Source: Methylibium sp035762065 (lineage in GTDB: Bacteria; Pseudomonadota; Gammaproteobacteria; Burkholderiales; Burkholderiaceae_C). From it: DNA of 64,000 nt. Under the pieces are notes generated by a model. The model was not told where the DNA came from, searched no databases, and was given only the letters and a program-made list of their open reading frames with translations. Position 1 is the first letter of the stretch. Every line of letters begins with the position of its first letter. The stretch lies in assembly GCF_035762065.1 (NCBI RefSeq), contig NZ_DASTPW010000028.1, positions 13,820 through 77,819 of the forward strand. Reading direction: 5' to 3'. The position numbers and the translations under genes were made by a program. This document shows positions 54,577-64,000 of the stretch, one piece after another.

Positions 54577-55955
54577 GCGCTCGGCGGTGCAGGCTTGGCG
54601 TCGGCCGGGGCGGCGAGGCCGTGCACCATGCGTTGCGGGTACGCGATCCGCACGCCCTCGGCGTTCAGCACCCCGAGCACCGCGAGATTGACCTCCGAGC
54701 GCAGGTTCGCATCGCCCTTGTCCGGATCGCCGTTCCAGTACCAGACCTTCAGCTCGAGCCCGTCGGCGACGAACTGGTTGAGGAACACCGCGGGCGCGTG
54801 CGCGTCGTCCTTCATCACGCGCGGGATCGCCTCGAGCGCCGCCAGGATCCTCGGCACCAGCCTGGCCACGTCGCTGCCGTGCGCGAGCGTCACCGTGGTC
54901 GACGACTGGATCGCCGGGTCGGTCAACGAGGCGTTCTCGACGCGCTGGGTGACCAGCAGCTCGTTCGGCACGATCGACAGGCGCCCGCTCGGCGCGCGGA
55001 TCACGGTGGAGCGCGTGTTGATGTCGGTGATGCGGCCCTCGAAGCCGTCGACCTTGACCAGGTCGCCGATCTTCAGCATGCGCTCGGCCAGCACGACGAA
55101 GCCGCTGATGTAGTTCGACGCGAGCTTCTGCAGGCCCAGACCGATGCCCACGCCGATCGCGCCGCCGAAGACGCTGAGCGCGGTGAGGTCGATGCCCGCG
55201 GCCGACAGCGCGACCAGCAGGCCGACCAGCAGCAGCGTCGCGCGCGTCGCGTTCGCCGCGATCTTGCGCAGCGAAAGGTTGACGAAGCCCTGCGGCCGCA
55301 GCAGCCGTGCCTCGATCGCGGCGCTCGCCCACAGCGCGAGCACCAGCACCACGACGACGTTGACCGCCGCCTCCAGCATCGCGCGCAGACTGATGCGGGC
55401 GCTGCCGAGCTTCCAGCTGATCTGGTCGGCCTCGGCCACGAGCATCGGCAGCACGCCGGTCAGCCACAGGATCAGCCCGATCCACACCGCCCACGACAAC
55501 CAGCGCTCGGCGATGCGCACGATCTCCGACTTCGGGAAGGCCGCGCGCAGCACGCGCACCAGCAGCCGGATCAGCGCCAGCGCCATCAAGCCGGCGACCG
55601 CCACGCGCATCACCGCCAGCGGCATGCCCGCGAGCACCGTGTAGCGCGCGAGCACCGCAAGGCCCAGCGCCAGCAGGGGGAACAGCGCGCCATCGAAGAC
55701 CCGCTCGCCGAACAGCACGGTGTTCGTGCGCTTGGCGCGGCGCAGGATCAGCTTGGTCAGGCCCCAGGCGAGGCCCAGGCAGCCGAACAGCACAGCGAAC
55801 TCGATCGCGGCGTTCGCGCTGAACAGCGACCGCACGAAGCCTTCGAGCTCCTGCGGTGTCATCGGCCGCGACAGCTGCGCGGCCGAGCCGGCCTGCGCCG
55901 CGATGCCCGCCGGCGTGGCGAGGGCGGCCGCCAGCGCGTCGAGCGCCGACCTCAT
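54573..55955 (-). CDS. MscS-family mechanosensitive channel
   Basis: 460 residues from ATG 55955, overlapping the HDAC-like gene's stop by 4 nt (ATGA). About six TM helices lie before the MscS core; the pore-lining helix and beta domain are recognised from ALSAAGIDLTALSVFGGAIGVGIGLGLQKLASNYISGFVVLAERMLKIGDLV and FEGRITDINTRSTVIRAPSGRLSIVPNELL. The C-terminal alpha/beta domain includes LELKVWYWNGDPDKGDANLRSEVNLAVLGVL. It is a larger relative of MscS, closer in layout to YbdG/YnaI types. It probably releases solutes on hypo-osmotic shock. Confidence 0.93.
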   Translation of the reverse strand: MRSALDALAAALATPAGIAAQAGSAAQLSRPMTPQELEGFVRSLFSANAAIEFAVLFGCLGLAWGLTKLILRRAKRTNTVLFGERVFDGALFPLLALGLAVLARYTVLAGMPLAVMRVAVAGLMALALIRLLVRVLRAAFPKSEIVRIAERWLSWAVWIGLILWLTGVLPMLVAEADQISWKLGSARISLRAMLEAAVNVVVVLVLALWASAAIEARLLRPQGFVNLSLRKIAANATRATLLLVGLLVALSAAGIDLTALSVFGGAIGVGIGLGLQKLASNYISGFVVLAERMLKIGDLVKVDGFEGRITDINTRSTVIRAPSGRLSIVPNELLVTQRVENASLTDPAIQSSTTVTLAHGSDVARLVPRILAALEAIPRVMKDDAHAPAVFLNQFVADGLELKVWYWNGDPDKGDANLRSEVNLAVLGVLNAEGVRIAYPQRMVHGLAAPADAKPAPPSA

Positions 55956-56917
55956 CGCGCCGCCGGGCCGGCTTCGACCGCGGCCACGCCGGCCAGCACG
56001 CGCAGGTGCGCAGCGACGCTGCGGGCCAGCGCGCCGAGGTTGTAGCCGCCCTCGAGCACCGCGACGATGCGGCCTCGCGCATGCCGCTCGGCCACGTCCA
56101 TCAGCAGGCGGGTCATCCAGGCGTAGTCGGCTTCGACGAGGCCCATCTGGCCGAGATCGTCGTCGCGGTGCGCGTCGAAGCCGGCGGAGACGAACAGCAT
56201 CTGCGGCCGCAAGGCCTCGAGCCGCGGCAGCCATTCGGCCTCGACGCGCGGGCGGATCTCGGCGCCCTTCGTGTACGGCGGCACGGGGAAGTTGTGGACG
56301 TTCGGGCCCAGCGGCACGACGCCGGAGCCGGGGTACAGCGGGTGCTGGAAGAAGCCGAGCATCAGGATGCGCGGGTCGTTGGCCACGATGTCCTCGGTGC
56401 CGTTGCCGTGGTGCACGTCGAAGTCGACGATCGCGACGCGCTCGAGCCCGCGCCGCTCCAGCGCGTGCCGCGCCGCGAGCACGACGTTGTTGACGAAGCA
56501 GAAGCCCATCGCCTGCCGGCGCGTCGCGTGGTGGCCCGGCGGGCGCACCGCGCAAAAGGCGTTGGCGACCTCGCCGTCGAGCACCGCGTCGGTCGCGGCG
56601 CGCGCGGCGCCGGCGGCGCGCAGCACCGCCTCGCGGGTGCCGGGGCCGGCGGTGGTGTCGGCATCGAGCGCGCGCAGCCGGCCGCCGGCTTCCACCTGAT
56701 CCAGGAAGCCCAGCAGCTCGGCGACGTAGCCGGCGTCGTGCGCGAGCTTCAGCTCGGCCTCGGTCGCCGCGGGCGCCTCGCGCTTGAGGAGCAGCTCGTC
56801 GAGGCCGGTTGCGATCAGGTGGTCGGCGATGGCGTCGAGCCGCTGTGGCGACTCGGGGTGGCCGCGGCCCATCTCGTGGGTACGACACGCGGGGTGGGAG
56901 TAGTGCGCGGTTGCCAT
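55952..56917 (-). CDS. Histone-deacetylase-superfamily (acetylpolyamine/AcuC-like) hydrolase
   Basis: 321 residues from ATG 56917 (MATAHYSHPACRTHEMGRGHPESPQRLDAI). The zinc hydrolase signature is complete: RPPGHHATRRQAMGFCFVNNVVLAA (active-site histidines), VAIVDFDVHHGNGTEDI (zinc ligands), and SAGFDAHRDDDLG (third ligand), with VLEGGYNLGALA near the end. Class II HDAC-like bacterial proteins deacetylate polyamines or protein lysines. Divergent from moxR by 54 nt and overlapping mscS by 4 nt, so it is co-translated with the channel. Confidence 0.93.
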   Translation of the reverse strand: MATAHYSHPACRTHEMGRGHPESPQRLDAIADHLIATGLDELLLKREAPAATEAELKLAHDAGYVAELLGFLDQVEAGGRLRALDADTTAGPGTREAVLRAAGAARAATDAVLDGEVANAFCAVRPPGHHATRRQAMGFCFVNNVVLAARHALERRGLERVAIVDFDVHHGNGTEDIVANDPRILMLGFFQHPLYPGSGVVPLGPNVHNFPVPPYTKGAEIRPRVEAEWLPRLEALRPQMLFVSAGFDAHRDDDLGQMGLVEADYAWMTRLLMDVAERHARGRIVAVLEGGYNLGALARSVAAHLRVLAGVAAVEAGPAAR

Positions 56918-56971
56918 CCGTTCGTTGCGGGCAGCCGGTGTGCCGGGGATGCGGTGGGCTACCGTTGCGCG

Positions 56972-57912
<941 letters not shown>

Positions 57913-57916
<4 letters not shown>

Positions 57917-59046
57917 ACGGCACGCAGCGCGCCGCGGTGCGCCGGCCGCCCGCTGTGTGGCCCGACACCGGCGAGCGCGCCGACCCGGCGCTCGCCGCGC
58001 CCTCGTCGACGGCGCGCGCCGACGTCTGGCCGCATCCCGAACGCCGCAGTGCGCGCACCGCGCTCGGCGGCCTGCTGCGCTTGCGGCTGCGCGCCTGGTG
58101 GGAGCGGCGCCACCCGCGCCGCGACACGCTGACGCTGACCCACGCGAACGTCTACATCCTGCCCACGCGCGCCGGCCTCGTGTTCGCGCTGACGCTCGCG
58201 GTGCTGCTGGTCGCGTCGATCAACTACCAGCTGAGCCTCGGCTACCTGCTGACCTTCCTGCTCGCCGGCAGCGCGGCGGTCGCGCTGCACGTCACGCACC
58301 GCACGCTGCGCGGGCTGACGCTGCACCTGCGCGCGACGCCCTCGGTCTTCGCCGGCGAGCCGGTGGCCGTCGAATGCGTGCTCGACGATGCGGCGGGCCG
58401 CGCGCGCTACGGCGTGGGCCTGCGGCCGCGCGCCGGGGCGGACGCCGGCTGGAGCTGGATCGACGTGCCGGCGGGCGGCCAGAACGTCGCGCGCCTCGCG
58501 GTCGCCTGCGAGCGGCGCGGCTGCTTCCACCTGCCGAGCGTGCGCATCGAGACGCGCTTTCCGCTCGGCCTGTTCCGCGCCTGGAGCGACTGGCGGCCGG
58601 CCTCGACGGTGATCGTCTGGCCGCAGCCCGAGCAGCCGGCCGCGGCCCTGCCGCCGGCGCGCGGCGCGGGTGGCGCGTCGAACGCGCGCTTCGTGCAGGG
58701 CGACGAGCTCGACGGCGTGCGCGCCTACCGCCGCGGCGACGCACCGAAGCGCGTGCTGTGGAAGAAGGCGGCGCGCGCCCTCGATACCGGCGCCGACCTC
58801 GTCGTGCGCGAGACCAGCGGCTCGCATCGCCAGGAGTTGTGGCTCGATTGGGCCGAGGCGCCGCTCGCGACCCCCCGCATCGCCGACACCGAGGCGCGCC
58901 TGTCGCGGCTCGCGGCCTGGCTGCTCGAGTGCGAGCGGCGCGGCCTCGACTGGGGCCTGCGGCTGCCGGGCTTCGAGCAACCGCCGGGCGCCGGCGACGC
59001 GCATCGCCGGGCGGCGCTCGACGCGCTGGCGCTGTGGTCGGCATGA
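57913..59046 (+). CDS. DUF58 membrane protein
   Basis: 377 residues from GTG 57913. Two adjacent TM helices (about 85-130: LVFALTLAVLLVASINYQLSLGYLLTFLLAGSAAVALHV) are followed by a beta-rich domain. The DUF58 signature motif is FVQGDELDGVRAYRRGDAPKRVLWKKAARALD near residue 260. A Pro/Arg-rich N-terminal segment of about 60 residues precedes the TMs. Such proteins are usual MoxR partners, of unknown biochemical role. Coupled at both ends by 4-nt overlaps. Confidence 0.92.
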
Positions 59047-61118
59047 GAGTCGAAGGCCGCACCCGCTGGGCTGCCGCCTGGCTGCGCTGGCCGCGCGAGA
59101 CGCGCGACACGCTTTTCCTGCTCGCGGTGATCGCCTGGACGGTGCTGCCCCACCTGCCGCGGCTGCCGGCGTGGTGTTCGCTGATGACGGCGGGCGTGCT
59201 GGCCTGGCGCGCGCGGCTCGCGGTGAAGGGCGGCGCGCTGCCGAACCGCTGGTGGCTCGCGCTGATGCTGGTCACCGCGCTGGCGCTGACGCTGTTCAGC
59301 CATCGCACCGTGCTCGGCAAGGAGGCCGGCGTCACGCTGCTGGTCGTGCTGGTGGCACTGAAGACGCTGGAGCTGCGCGCGCGGCGCGACGCGCTCGCGG
59401 TGTTCTTCCTCGGCTTCTTCCTCGTGCTGACGCACTTCCTGCAGTCGCAGTCGCTGGCGATCGCGGCGGCGATGCTCGTCTCGGTGTGGGGGCTGCTGAC
59501 CGCGCTGGTGCTCGCGCACATGCCCGTCGGCCAGCCCAGCCTCGGCCGCGCCGCGGCGCTCGCGGCGCGCTTCGCGGTGTTCGGGGCGCCGGTGATGGTC
59601 GCGCTGTTCATGCTGTTCCCGCGCTTCGGCCCGCTGTGGGGCGTGCCGGGGGACAGCGGCGCGAAGACCGGGCTTTCCGGCACGATGGAACTCGGCCAGT
59701 TCGGCCTGCTGGCGAACGACGACACGATCGCGATGCGGCTGCGCATCGTCGCCGGAGCGATCCCGCGGCCCGAGCAGCTGTACTTCCGCGGCCCGGTGCT
59801 CGACCACTTCGACGGCCGCTCCTGGACGATGCAGCCGAGCAGCTTCCCCCGGGCGCTGCGCGCGCGCGCCGAGCTGCGCATGCTGGGCGCGCCGGTCGAG
59901 CTGGAGGTGACGGTCGAGCCGCTGAAGCTCGCGACCCTGCCGACGCTCGAGGCGACGCCCGAGCTGCCGGCGATCGAAGGCCAGACGCCTTCGCTGCGCG
60001 ACGACCTGCACTGGACGCTGCCGCGCCCCCTGAGCGAGCGCGTGGTCTACACCGCGCGCGCCTGGCCCGCGTTCCGCCACGGCCCCGGGACGCCGGTCGT
60101 GGGCCTGCAGGACTTCCTGCAACTGCCGGCCAACCGCAACCCGCGCACGCTGCAGTGGGCCGCCGACCTGCGCCGCGAACCCCGCTATGCCGAGGCCGAC
60201 GCGACGACGCTCGCCGCCGCGGTGATGCGCCACATCGGCAGCGCCGGCTTCGGCTACACGCTCACGCCCGGCGTGTACGGGGAGGACGAGCGCGGCCACC
60301 TGATCGACGAGTTCTGGCTCGACCGCAAGCTCGGCTACTGCGAGCACTTCGCCGCGGCCTTCGTGGTGGTGATGCGCGCGCTCGACGTGCCGGCGCGCAT
60401 CGTCACCGGCTACCAAGGTGCCGAACGCAACCCGATCGACGGCGCGCTGGTCGTGCGGCAGAGCCACGCGCACGCCTGGGCCGAGTACTGGCAGCCCGGC
60501 GAGGGCTGGCTGCGCGCGGACCCGACGGCCGCGGTCGCGCCCGACCGCATCAACCTGAGCCGGCCGCTGCGGCCGTCGCCGGGCTTCATCGGCGCGGCCT
60601 TCGAGGGCGTCGCGCCCGACGCGCTGGTGCGGCTGCGCGACTTGTGGGAAGCGACCAACCACCGCTGGAACCAGTGGGTGCTGAACTACGGCCGCGCGAG
60701 CCAGGTCGAGCTCCTCAAGCGCCTCGGCTTCGAAGCGCCGGGCATCGGCGAGCTGGGCGTCGTGCTCGGGATGCTGGTCGCGGCGGCGAGCCTCGTCGGC
60801 GCCGCCTGGGCCTGGCGCGAGCAGCACCGGCTCGATCCCTGGCTGCGCGCCTATGCCCGCGTGCGGCGGGCGGCCGCGCGCCGCGGCTTCGAGGCCGATG
60901 CGACGGTGCCGCCGCGGCGGCTCGCGAACCAGCTCGCCGCGCACGGCGGCGAGCATGCGCGTGCGGCGATCGAGGCGCTGCATGCGCTGGAGGCGCTGCG
61001 CTACGCGAACGCTGCGCCGCTTGACGAACCCGGCTCCTCGCTGCGCGCCCGTTGGGCGCGCCGCAGCGCGGCGCGTGCGCTGGCGTCGCGCGCGGTCGCG
61101 GCTTTGAAACTGGGGTGA
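59043..61118 (+). CDS. Transglutaminase-like membrane protein (TgpA-like)
   Basis: 691 residues from ATG 59043 (MRVEGRTRWAAAWLRWPRETRDT). Six or so N-terminal TM helices (about 25-190) precede a periplasmic transglutaminase core. The Cys-His-Asp triad lies in LDRKLGYCEHFAAAFVVVMRALDVPARIVTGYQG, SHAHAWAEYWQ and WLRADPTAAV. A C-terminal TM segment (LGVVLGMLVAAASLVGAAWAW) and a cytoplasmic tail follow. In Pseudomonas, TgpA in the same gene order is essential. The 90 nt to mltB hold no recognisable signal. Confidence 0.94.
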   Translation: MRVEGRTRWAAAWLRWPRETRDTLFLLAVIAWTVLPHLPRLPAWCSLMTAGVLAWRARLAVKGGALPNRWWLALMLVTALALTLFSHRTVLGKEAGVTLLVVLVALKTLELRARRDALAVFFLGFFLVLTHFLQSQSLAIAAAMLVSVWGLLTALVLAHMPVGQPSLGRAAALAARFAVFGAPVMVALFMLFPRFGPLWGVPGDSGAKTGLSGTMELGQFGLLANDDTIAMRLRIVAGAIPRPEQLYFRGPVLDHFDGRSWTMQPSSFPRALRARAELRMLGAPVELEVTVEPLKLATLPTLEATPELPAIEGQTPSLRDDLHWTLPRPLSERVVYTARAWPAFRHGPGTPVVGLQDFLQLPANRNPRTLQWAADLRREPRYAEADATTLAAAVMRHIGSAGFGYTLTPGVYGEDERGHLIDEFWLDRKLGYCEHFAAAFVVVMRALDVPARIVTGYQGAERNPIDGALVVRQSHAHAWAEYWQPGEGWLRADPTAAVAPDRINLSRPLRPSPGFIGAAFEGVAPDALVRLRDLWEATNHRWNQWVLNYGRASQVELLKRLGFEAPGIGELGVVLGMLVAAASLVGAAWAWREQHRLDPWLRAYARVRRAAARRGFEADATVPPRRLANQLAAHGGEHARAAIEALHALEALRYANAAPLDEPGSSLRARWARRSAARALASRAVAALKLG

Positions 61119-61208
61119 GACGCGGCTGCGGCCATGCAGGCCGCGCGAAGGCCGCCCTTCAAGCCCCGCCGGGTCTCGCGAGCACGGCGCTGCGCGACAC
61201 TGCCCCGC

Positions 61209-62327
61209 ATGCCCTCCTCCACCGCGACCCCTGCTTCCGATCGCATCACCCGGCGCGCGCGCAGCCGCGTCTCGATGCTGCTGGCGCTCGCCGGCGCCTG
61301 CCTGGCGATGCCCGCCTGCGCGGCGCCCTCCGGCGGGCGGGCGCGCGGGGCCGGCGACGATCGCGCCGAAGCCGCCTACGGCCGCCGCGCCGACGTGCTC
61401 GCGCTCGCCGCGGCAATCGCCGAATCGTCCGGCCTCGATCGAGGCGCGGTCGAGGCGACGCTGGCCGAGGCGCGCTTCATCCCTTCGGTGCAGCGGCTGA
61501 TGCAGCCGGCGCCGGCCGGCAGCACGAAGAACTGGGCCGCCTACCGCGCCCGCTTCGTCGAGCCGACGCGGCTGCGTGCCGGCGTCGCCTTCCTGCGCGA
61601 GAACGAGCGCGCGCTGGTCGAGGCCGAGGCCCGCTTCGGAGTGCCGGCGGCGATCGTCGTGGGCATCGTCGGCGTCGAGACGCTCTACGGGCGCCACATG
61701 GGCAACTACCGCGTGCTCGACGCGCTGGCCACGCTGAGCCTTGACTTCCCGGCGACGCCGCGCCGCGACCGCAGCGCCTTCTTCCGCGACGAACTCGCGC
61801 AGTTCCTGCTGCTGTGCCGCGAGCAGAACGACGACCCGCTCGCGGTGCTCGGCAGCTACGCCGGCGCGATGGGGCTGCCGCAGTTCATGCCCAGTTCGCG
61901 ACGCAAGCACGCGATCGACTTCGACGGCGACGGCCGCATCGATCTGCACCAGAGCCCGGCCGACGCGATCGGCTCGGTCGCGAACTTCCTCGTCAACCAC
62001 GGCTGGCAGCGCGGCATGCCGACGCACCACGAAGTGACGGTGCCGCAGGCCACCGCCGACCGCGCGGTGCTGCTGCTGCCCGACATCGTGCCCAGCTTCA
62101 CCGCCGCGCAGTTCGCCGAGCGCGGCGCGGGGCTCGATGCGGCCGGCCGCGAGCATGCCGGGCCGCTGGCGCTGGTCGAGCTGCAGAACGGCGACGCGGC
62201 GCCGAGCTACGTCGCAGGCACCCAGAACTTCTACGCGCTGACGCGCTACAACGCCTCGAGCTACTACGCGATGGCGGTGATCGAACTGGGCCGCACCGTG
62301 CTGACGGTCGCCGAAGCGGCGCGCTGA
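61209..62327 (+). CDS. mltB: Lytic murein transglycosylase B
   Basis: 372 residues from ATG 61209 (MPSSTATPASDRITRRARSRVSML). The signal peptide has a hydrophobic core MLLALAGACLAMPACAAPSG; LAMPAC is a possible lipobox, so it may be lipid-anchored. The catalytic glutamate is in VVGIVGVETLYGRHMGNYRVLDAL, with GSYAGAMGLPQFMPSSRRKHAIDFDGDG downstream. It cleaves the MurNAc-GlcNAc bond, forming 1,6-anhydro ends. Its stop abuts that of the convergent next gene (TGATCA). Confidence 0.94.
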   Translation: MPSSTATPASDRITRRARSRVSMLLALAGACLAMPACAAPSGGRARGAGDDRAEAAYGRRADVLALAAAIAESSGLDRGAVEATLAEARFIPSVQRLMQPAPAGSTKNWAAYRARFVEPTRLRAGVAFLRENERALVEAEARFGVPAAIVVGIVGVETLYGRHMGNYRVLDALATLSLDFPATPRRDRSAFFRDELAQFLLLCREQNDDPLAVLGSYAGAMGLPQFMPSSRRKHAIDFDGDGRIDLHQSPADAIGSVANFLVNHGWQRGMPTHHEVTVPQATADRAVLLLPDIVPSFTAAQFAERGAGLDAAGREHAGPLALVELQNGDAAPSYVAGTQNFYALTRYNASSYYAMAVIELGRTVLTVAEAAR

Positions 62328-62978
62328 TCAGTTCGGCGCGGCGATGCCCGCCGGCGCCGCCTGCAGCACCTGCAAGCCCGGCTGCGCGGCCAGCAGCGTG
62401 ACGGCGTCGGCGCGGAAGCGGCGCGCGCCGCCGATGTCGTAGCCGAGCTGATGACGCCAGCCGCCGGCGCGCTCGATCGTGCGGTCGCGCACCGGCCGCA
62501 CCGTGGTGTTCGCGCGCATCGCGTCGATCGCCGCGACGAAGGCCTGCTTGGCGGTCGGCCCGTCGGCGCGCGAGGCCCAGACGGTGCAGCGGCCGTCCTG
62601 GCCGACCGCGAGCAGCACGTCGGTCGCGCCGCCGAACGCGAAAACCTGCCCTGGCGTGTCGCCGAGCAGGCTCGCGACGCTGGCGCCGCCCCCGCCGGCA
62701 TAGGGCGCGAGACCGGCGTTGATCGCGGCGTCGATCGTCGCGGTCGCGTCGCCGACCGACGCGAGGCAGGTGCGCTGGAATACGCCGACTGCATCGCGCG
62801 CGATCTGCGCGCTGTCCATCGGCAGTGGCGCGGTGTGCACCGGCGACGGCGTGGCCTGGGCCGAGCCCGGCGGTGCGGTGAAGGCCGGCTCGTTGCCTTG
62901 CGCGAGCGCGAAGCCGACGCAGCCGAGCAGGGTCGCCGCGATGGCGGACCCTGCTGCGCGGCCGCCGGCGGTGCCCAT
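62328..62978 (-). CDS. Secreted protein of unknown function
   Basis: 216 residues. A signal peptide is likely (SAIAATLLGCVGFALAQ, cleavage after about residue 27). The mature part contains two cysteines (C71 in FQRTCLASVG, C131 in GRCTVWAS) that could form a disulfide, and the layout of a short helix-rich domain followed by a segment like GQVFAFGGATDVLLAVGQDG. The pattern recalls small NMCC_0638-type proteins, but I am not certain of the family. It follows alaS by only 3 nt, so it is probably co-transcribed with it. Confidence 0.7.
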   Translation of the reverse strand: MGTAGGRAAGSAIAATLLGCVGFALAQGNEPAFTAPPGSAQATPSPVHTAPLPMDSAQIARDAVGVFQRTCLASVGDATATIDAAINAGLAPYAGGGGASVASLLGDTPGQVFAFGGATDVLLAVGQDGRCTVWASRADGPTAKQAFVAAIDAMRANTTVRPVRDRTIERAGGWRHQLGYDIGGARRFRADAVTLLAAQPGLQVLQAAPAGIAAPN

Positions 62979-62981
62979 CGC

Positions 62982-64000
62982 TCAGACCCGTTCGCCGACC
63001 CAGCCGGCCACCGAGGCCAGCGCGGCCGGCAGCTTCGTCGCGTCGCTGCCGCCGGCCATCGCCAGGTCGGGCTTGCCGCCACCCTTGCCGCCGACCTGCT
63101 GGGCGACGAAGTTGACCAGCTCGCCGGCCTTGATCGTGCTCATCCGGTCGGCGGTGACGCCGGCGGCGAGCTGCACCTTCTGGCCGTCGACGGCGGCCAG
63201 CACGATGGCCGCGCTCTTGAGCTTGCTCTTGAGCTTGTCCATCGTGTCGCGCAGCGCCTTCGCATCGGCGCCTTCGAGCGTCGCCGCCAGCACCCGCAGC
63301 CCCTTCACGTCCACCACCTGGGCGAGCAGTTCGTCGCCCTGCGACGAAGCCAGCCTGCCCTTCAGTGCCGCGACCTCGCGCTCGAGCGATCGCAGCTGCT
63401 CCAGCACCGCCGCGATGCGGCCGGGCACCTCGGCCGGCGCGGCCTTCAGGCTCGCGGCGACGCCGTCGACGGTGTGCTCGAGCGCCTGCAGGTAGGCCAG
63501 CGCGTTGTCGCCGGTGACGGCCTCGACCCGTCGCACGCCGGCCGCGACACCGCTTTCCGCGACGATCTTGAACAGGCCGATGTCGCCGGTGCGCTGCACG
63601 TGGGTGCCGCCGCAAAGCTCGCGGCTCGTGCCGATGTCGAGCACGCGCACCGTGTCGCCGTATTTCTCGCCGAACAGCATCACGGCGCCGAGCTTCTGCG
63701 CCTCGTCCATCGACAGCACGCGCGCCTCGGTCGGCGCGTTCGCGAGGATCTCGGCATTGACCTTGGCCTCGACCTCGCGGATCTGCGCCTCGGTCATCGG
63801 CGCGTGGTGCGCGAAGTCGAAGCGCGTTCGCTCCGCGTTCACCAGCGAGCCCTTCTGCTGCACGTGCGCGCCGAGCACCTCGCGCAGCGCCTTGTGCATC
63901 AGGTGGGTCACCGAGTGATTGCGCATGGTGCGCGCGCGCAGCTCGGTATCCACCCGCGCCTCGACGCTGTCGCCGACCTTCAGCGTGCCGCTCTTCAGCG
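62982..64000 (-). CDS. alaS: Alanyl-tRNA synthetase, C-terminal part (truncated by window end)
   Basis: About 339 codons are visible, open to the right edge; the catalytic N-terminal domain lies beyond 64000. The editing domain has the zinc motif H-x3-H in RNHSVTHLMHKALREVLGAHV and the C/H pair in SRELCGGTHVQRTGDIGLF. The C-Ala domain contains DKLKSKLKSAAIVLAAVDGQKVQLAAGVT and GGKGGGKPDLAMAGG. It charges tRNA-Ala and clears mischarged Ser and Gly. The frame continues upstream of the internal ATG at 63953 with matching AlaS sequence (GTLKVGDSVEARVDTE). Confidence 0.97.
   Translation of the reverse strand, partial: LKSGTLKVGDSVEARVDTELRARTMRNHSVTHLMHKALREVLGAHVQQKGSLVNAERTRFDFAHHAPMTEAQIREVEAKVNAEILANAPTEARVLSMDEAQKLGAVMLFGEKYGDTVRVLDIGTSRELCGGTHVQRTGDIGLFKIVAESGVAAGVRRVEAVTGDNALAYLQALEHTVDGVAASLKAAPAEVPGRIAAVLEQLRSLEREVAALKGRLASSQGDELLAQVVDVKGLRVLAATLEGADAKALRDTMDKLKSKLKSAAIVLAAVDGQKVQLAAGVTADRMSTIKAGELVNFVAQQVGGKGGGKPDLAMAGGSDATKLPAALASVAGWVGERV

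Noticed and set aside
58725..62156. A 1143-codon minus-strand frame opposite the transglutaminase and mltB genes
   Set aside because: Arg/Gln/His-rich shadow translation; the opposite strand encodes proteins with intact catalytic motifs.

Overview
The window is a gene-dense, very GC-rich (by eye two-thirds or more) bacterial chromosome segment. Several blocks are typical of Burkholderiales (Betaproteobacteria): tig-clpP-clpX-lon, trxA-rho-rpmE2, glmM-folP-ftsH-rlmE facing yhbY, greA-carB-carA, surE-pcm-nlpD-rpoS, and pstSCAB-phoUBR. I see no rRNA, CRISPR array, insertion sequence, prophage or plasmid feature. The organism assignment is an inference from gene order and protein character, not from a database search.

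Layout. 1-650: three minus-strand tRNA genes, Gly(GCC), Cys(GCA) and Leu(UAA); the last is split by a 253-nt group I intron. 734-6792: ATP-dependent proteolysis and folding (lon, clpX, clpP, tig) plus tRNA-Leu(UAG). 6850-11149: RND efflux permease and periplasmic adaptor behind a TetR-type operator. 11346-14378: hpnC-hpnD-hpnE, which make squalene from farnesyl diphosphate. 14427-20350: AddAB recombination helicase-nuclease. 20505-24511: trxA, rho, rpmE2 and a GT39 membrane glycosyltransferase. 24513-31127: the phosphate regulon, transcribed leftward from a PHO-box promoter; a fasciclin-domain lipoprotein diverges from pstS behind its own tandem PHO boxes. 31853-42895: glmM, folP, ftsH, rlmE, yhbY, a DUF4149 gene, greA, carB, carA. 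43155-45262: bfr and bfd (iron storage and release), a GlcG/HbpS-like protein and a Bax-inhibitor-1 family membrane protein. 45349-50357: rlmD, rpoS, nlpD, pcm, surE. 50466-54576: a quinone oxidoreductase followed by a two-component pair (LuxR-type regulator, multi-TM kinase). 54573-56917: MscS channel and HDAC-like deacetylase, divergent from moxR-DUF58-transglutaminase (56972-61118). 61209-64000: mltB, a secreted protein of unknown function, and the 3' part of alaS, which runs off the window.

Operons are compact. Start/stop overlaps (ATGA or GTGA) join hpnD-hpnE, addB-addA, pstC-pstA, surE-pcm, HDAC-mscS, moxR-DUF58 and DUF58-transglutaminase. The most distinctive element is the tRNA-Leu(UAA) group I intron, which resembles the Azoarcus tRNA-Ile intron but sits at the cyanobacterial-type insertion point. 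Second is the inferred PhoB control of the fasciclin lipoprotein. I did not find a new defence system or other undescribed multi-gene system; nearly all the rest is core genome.
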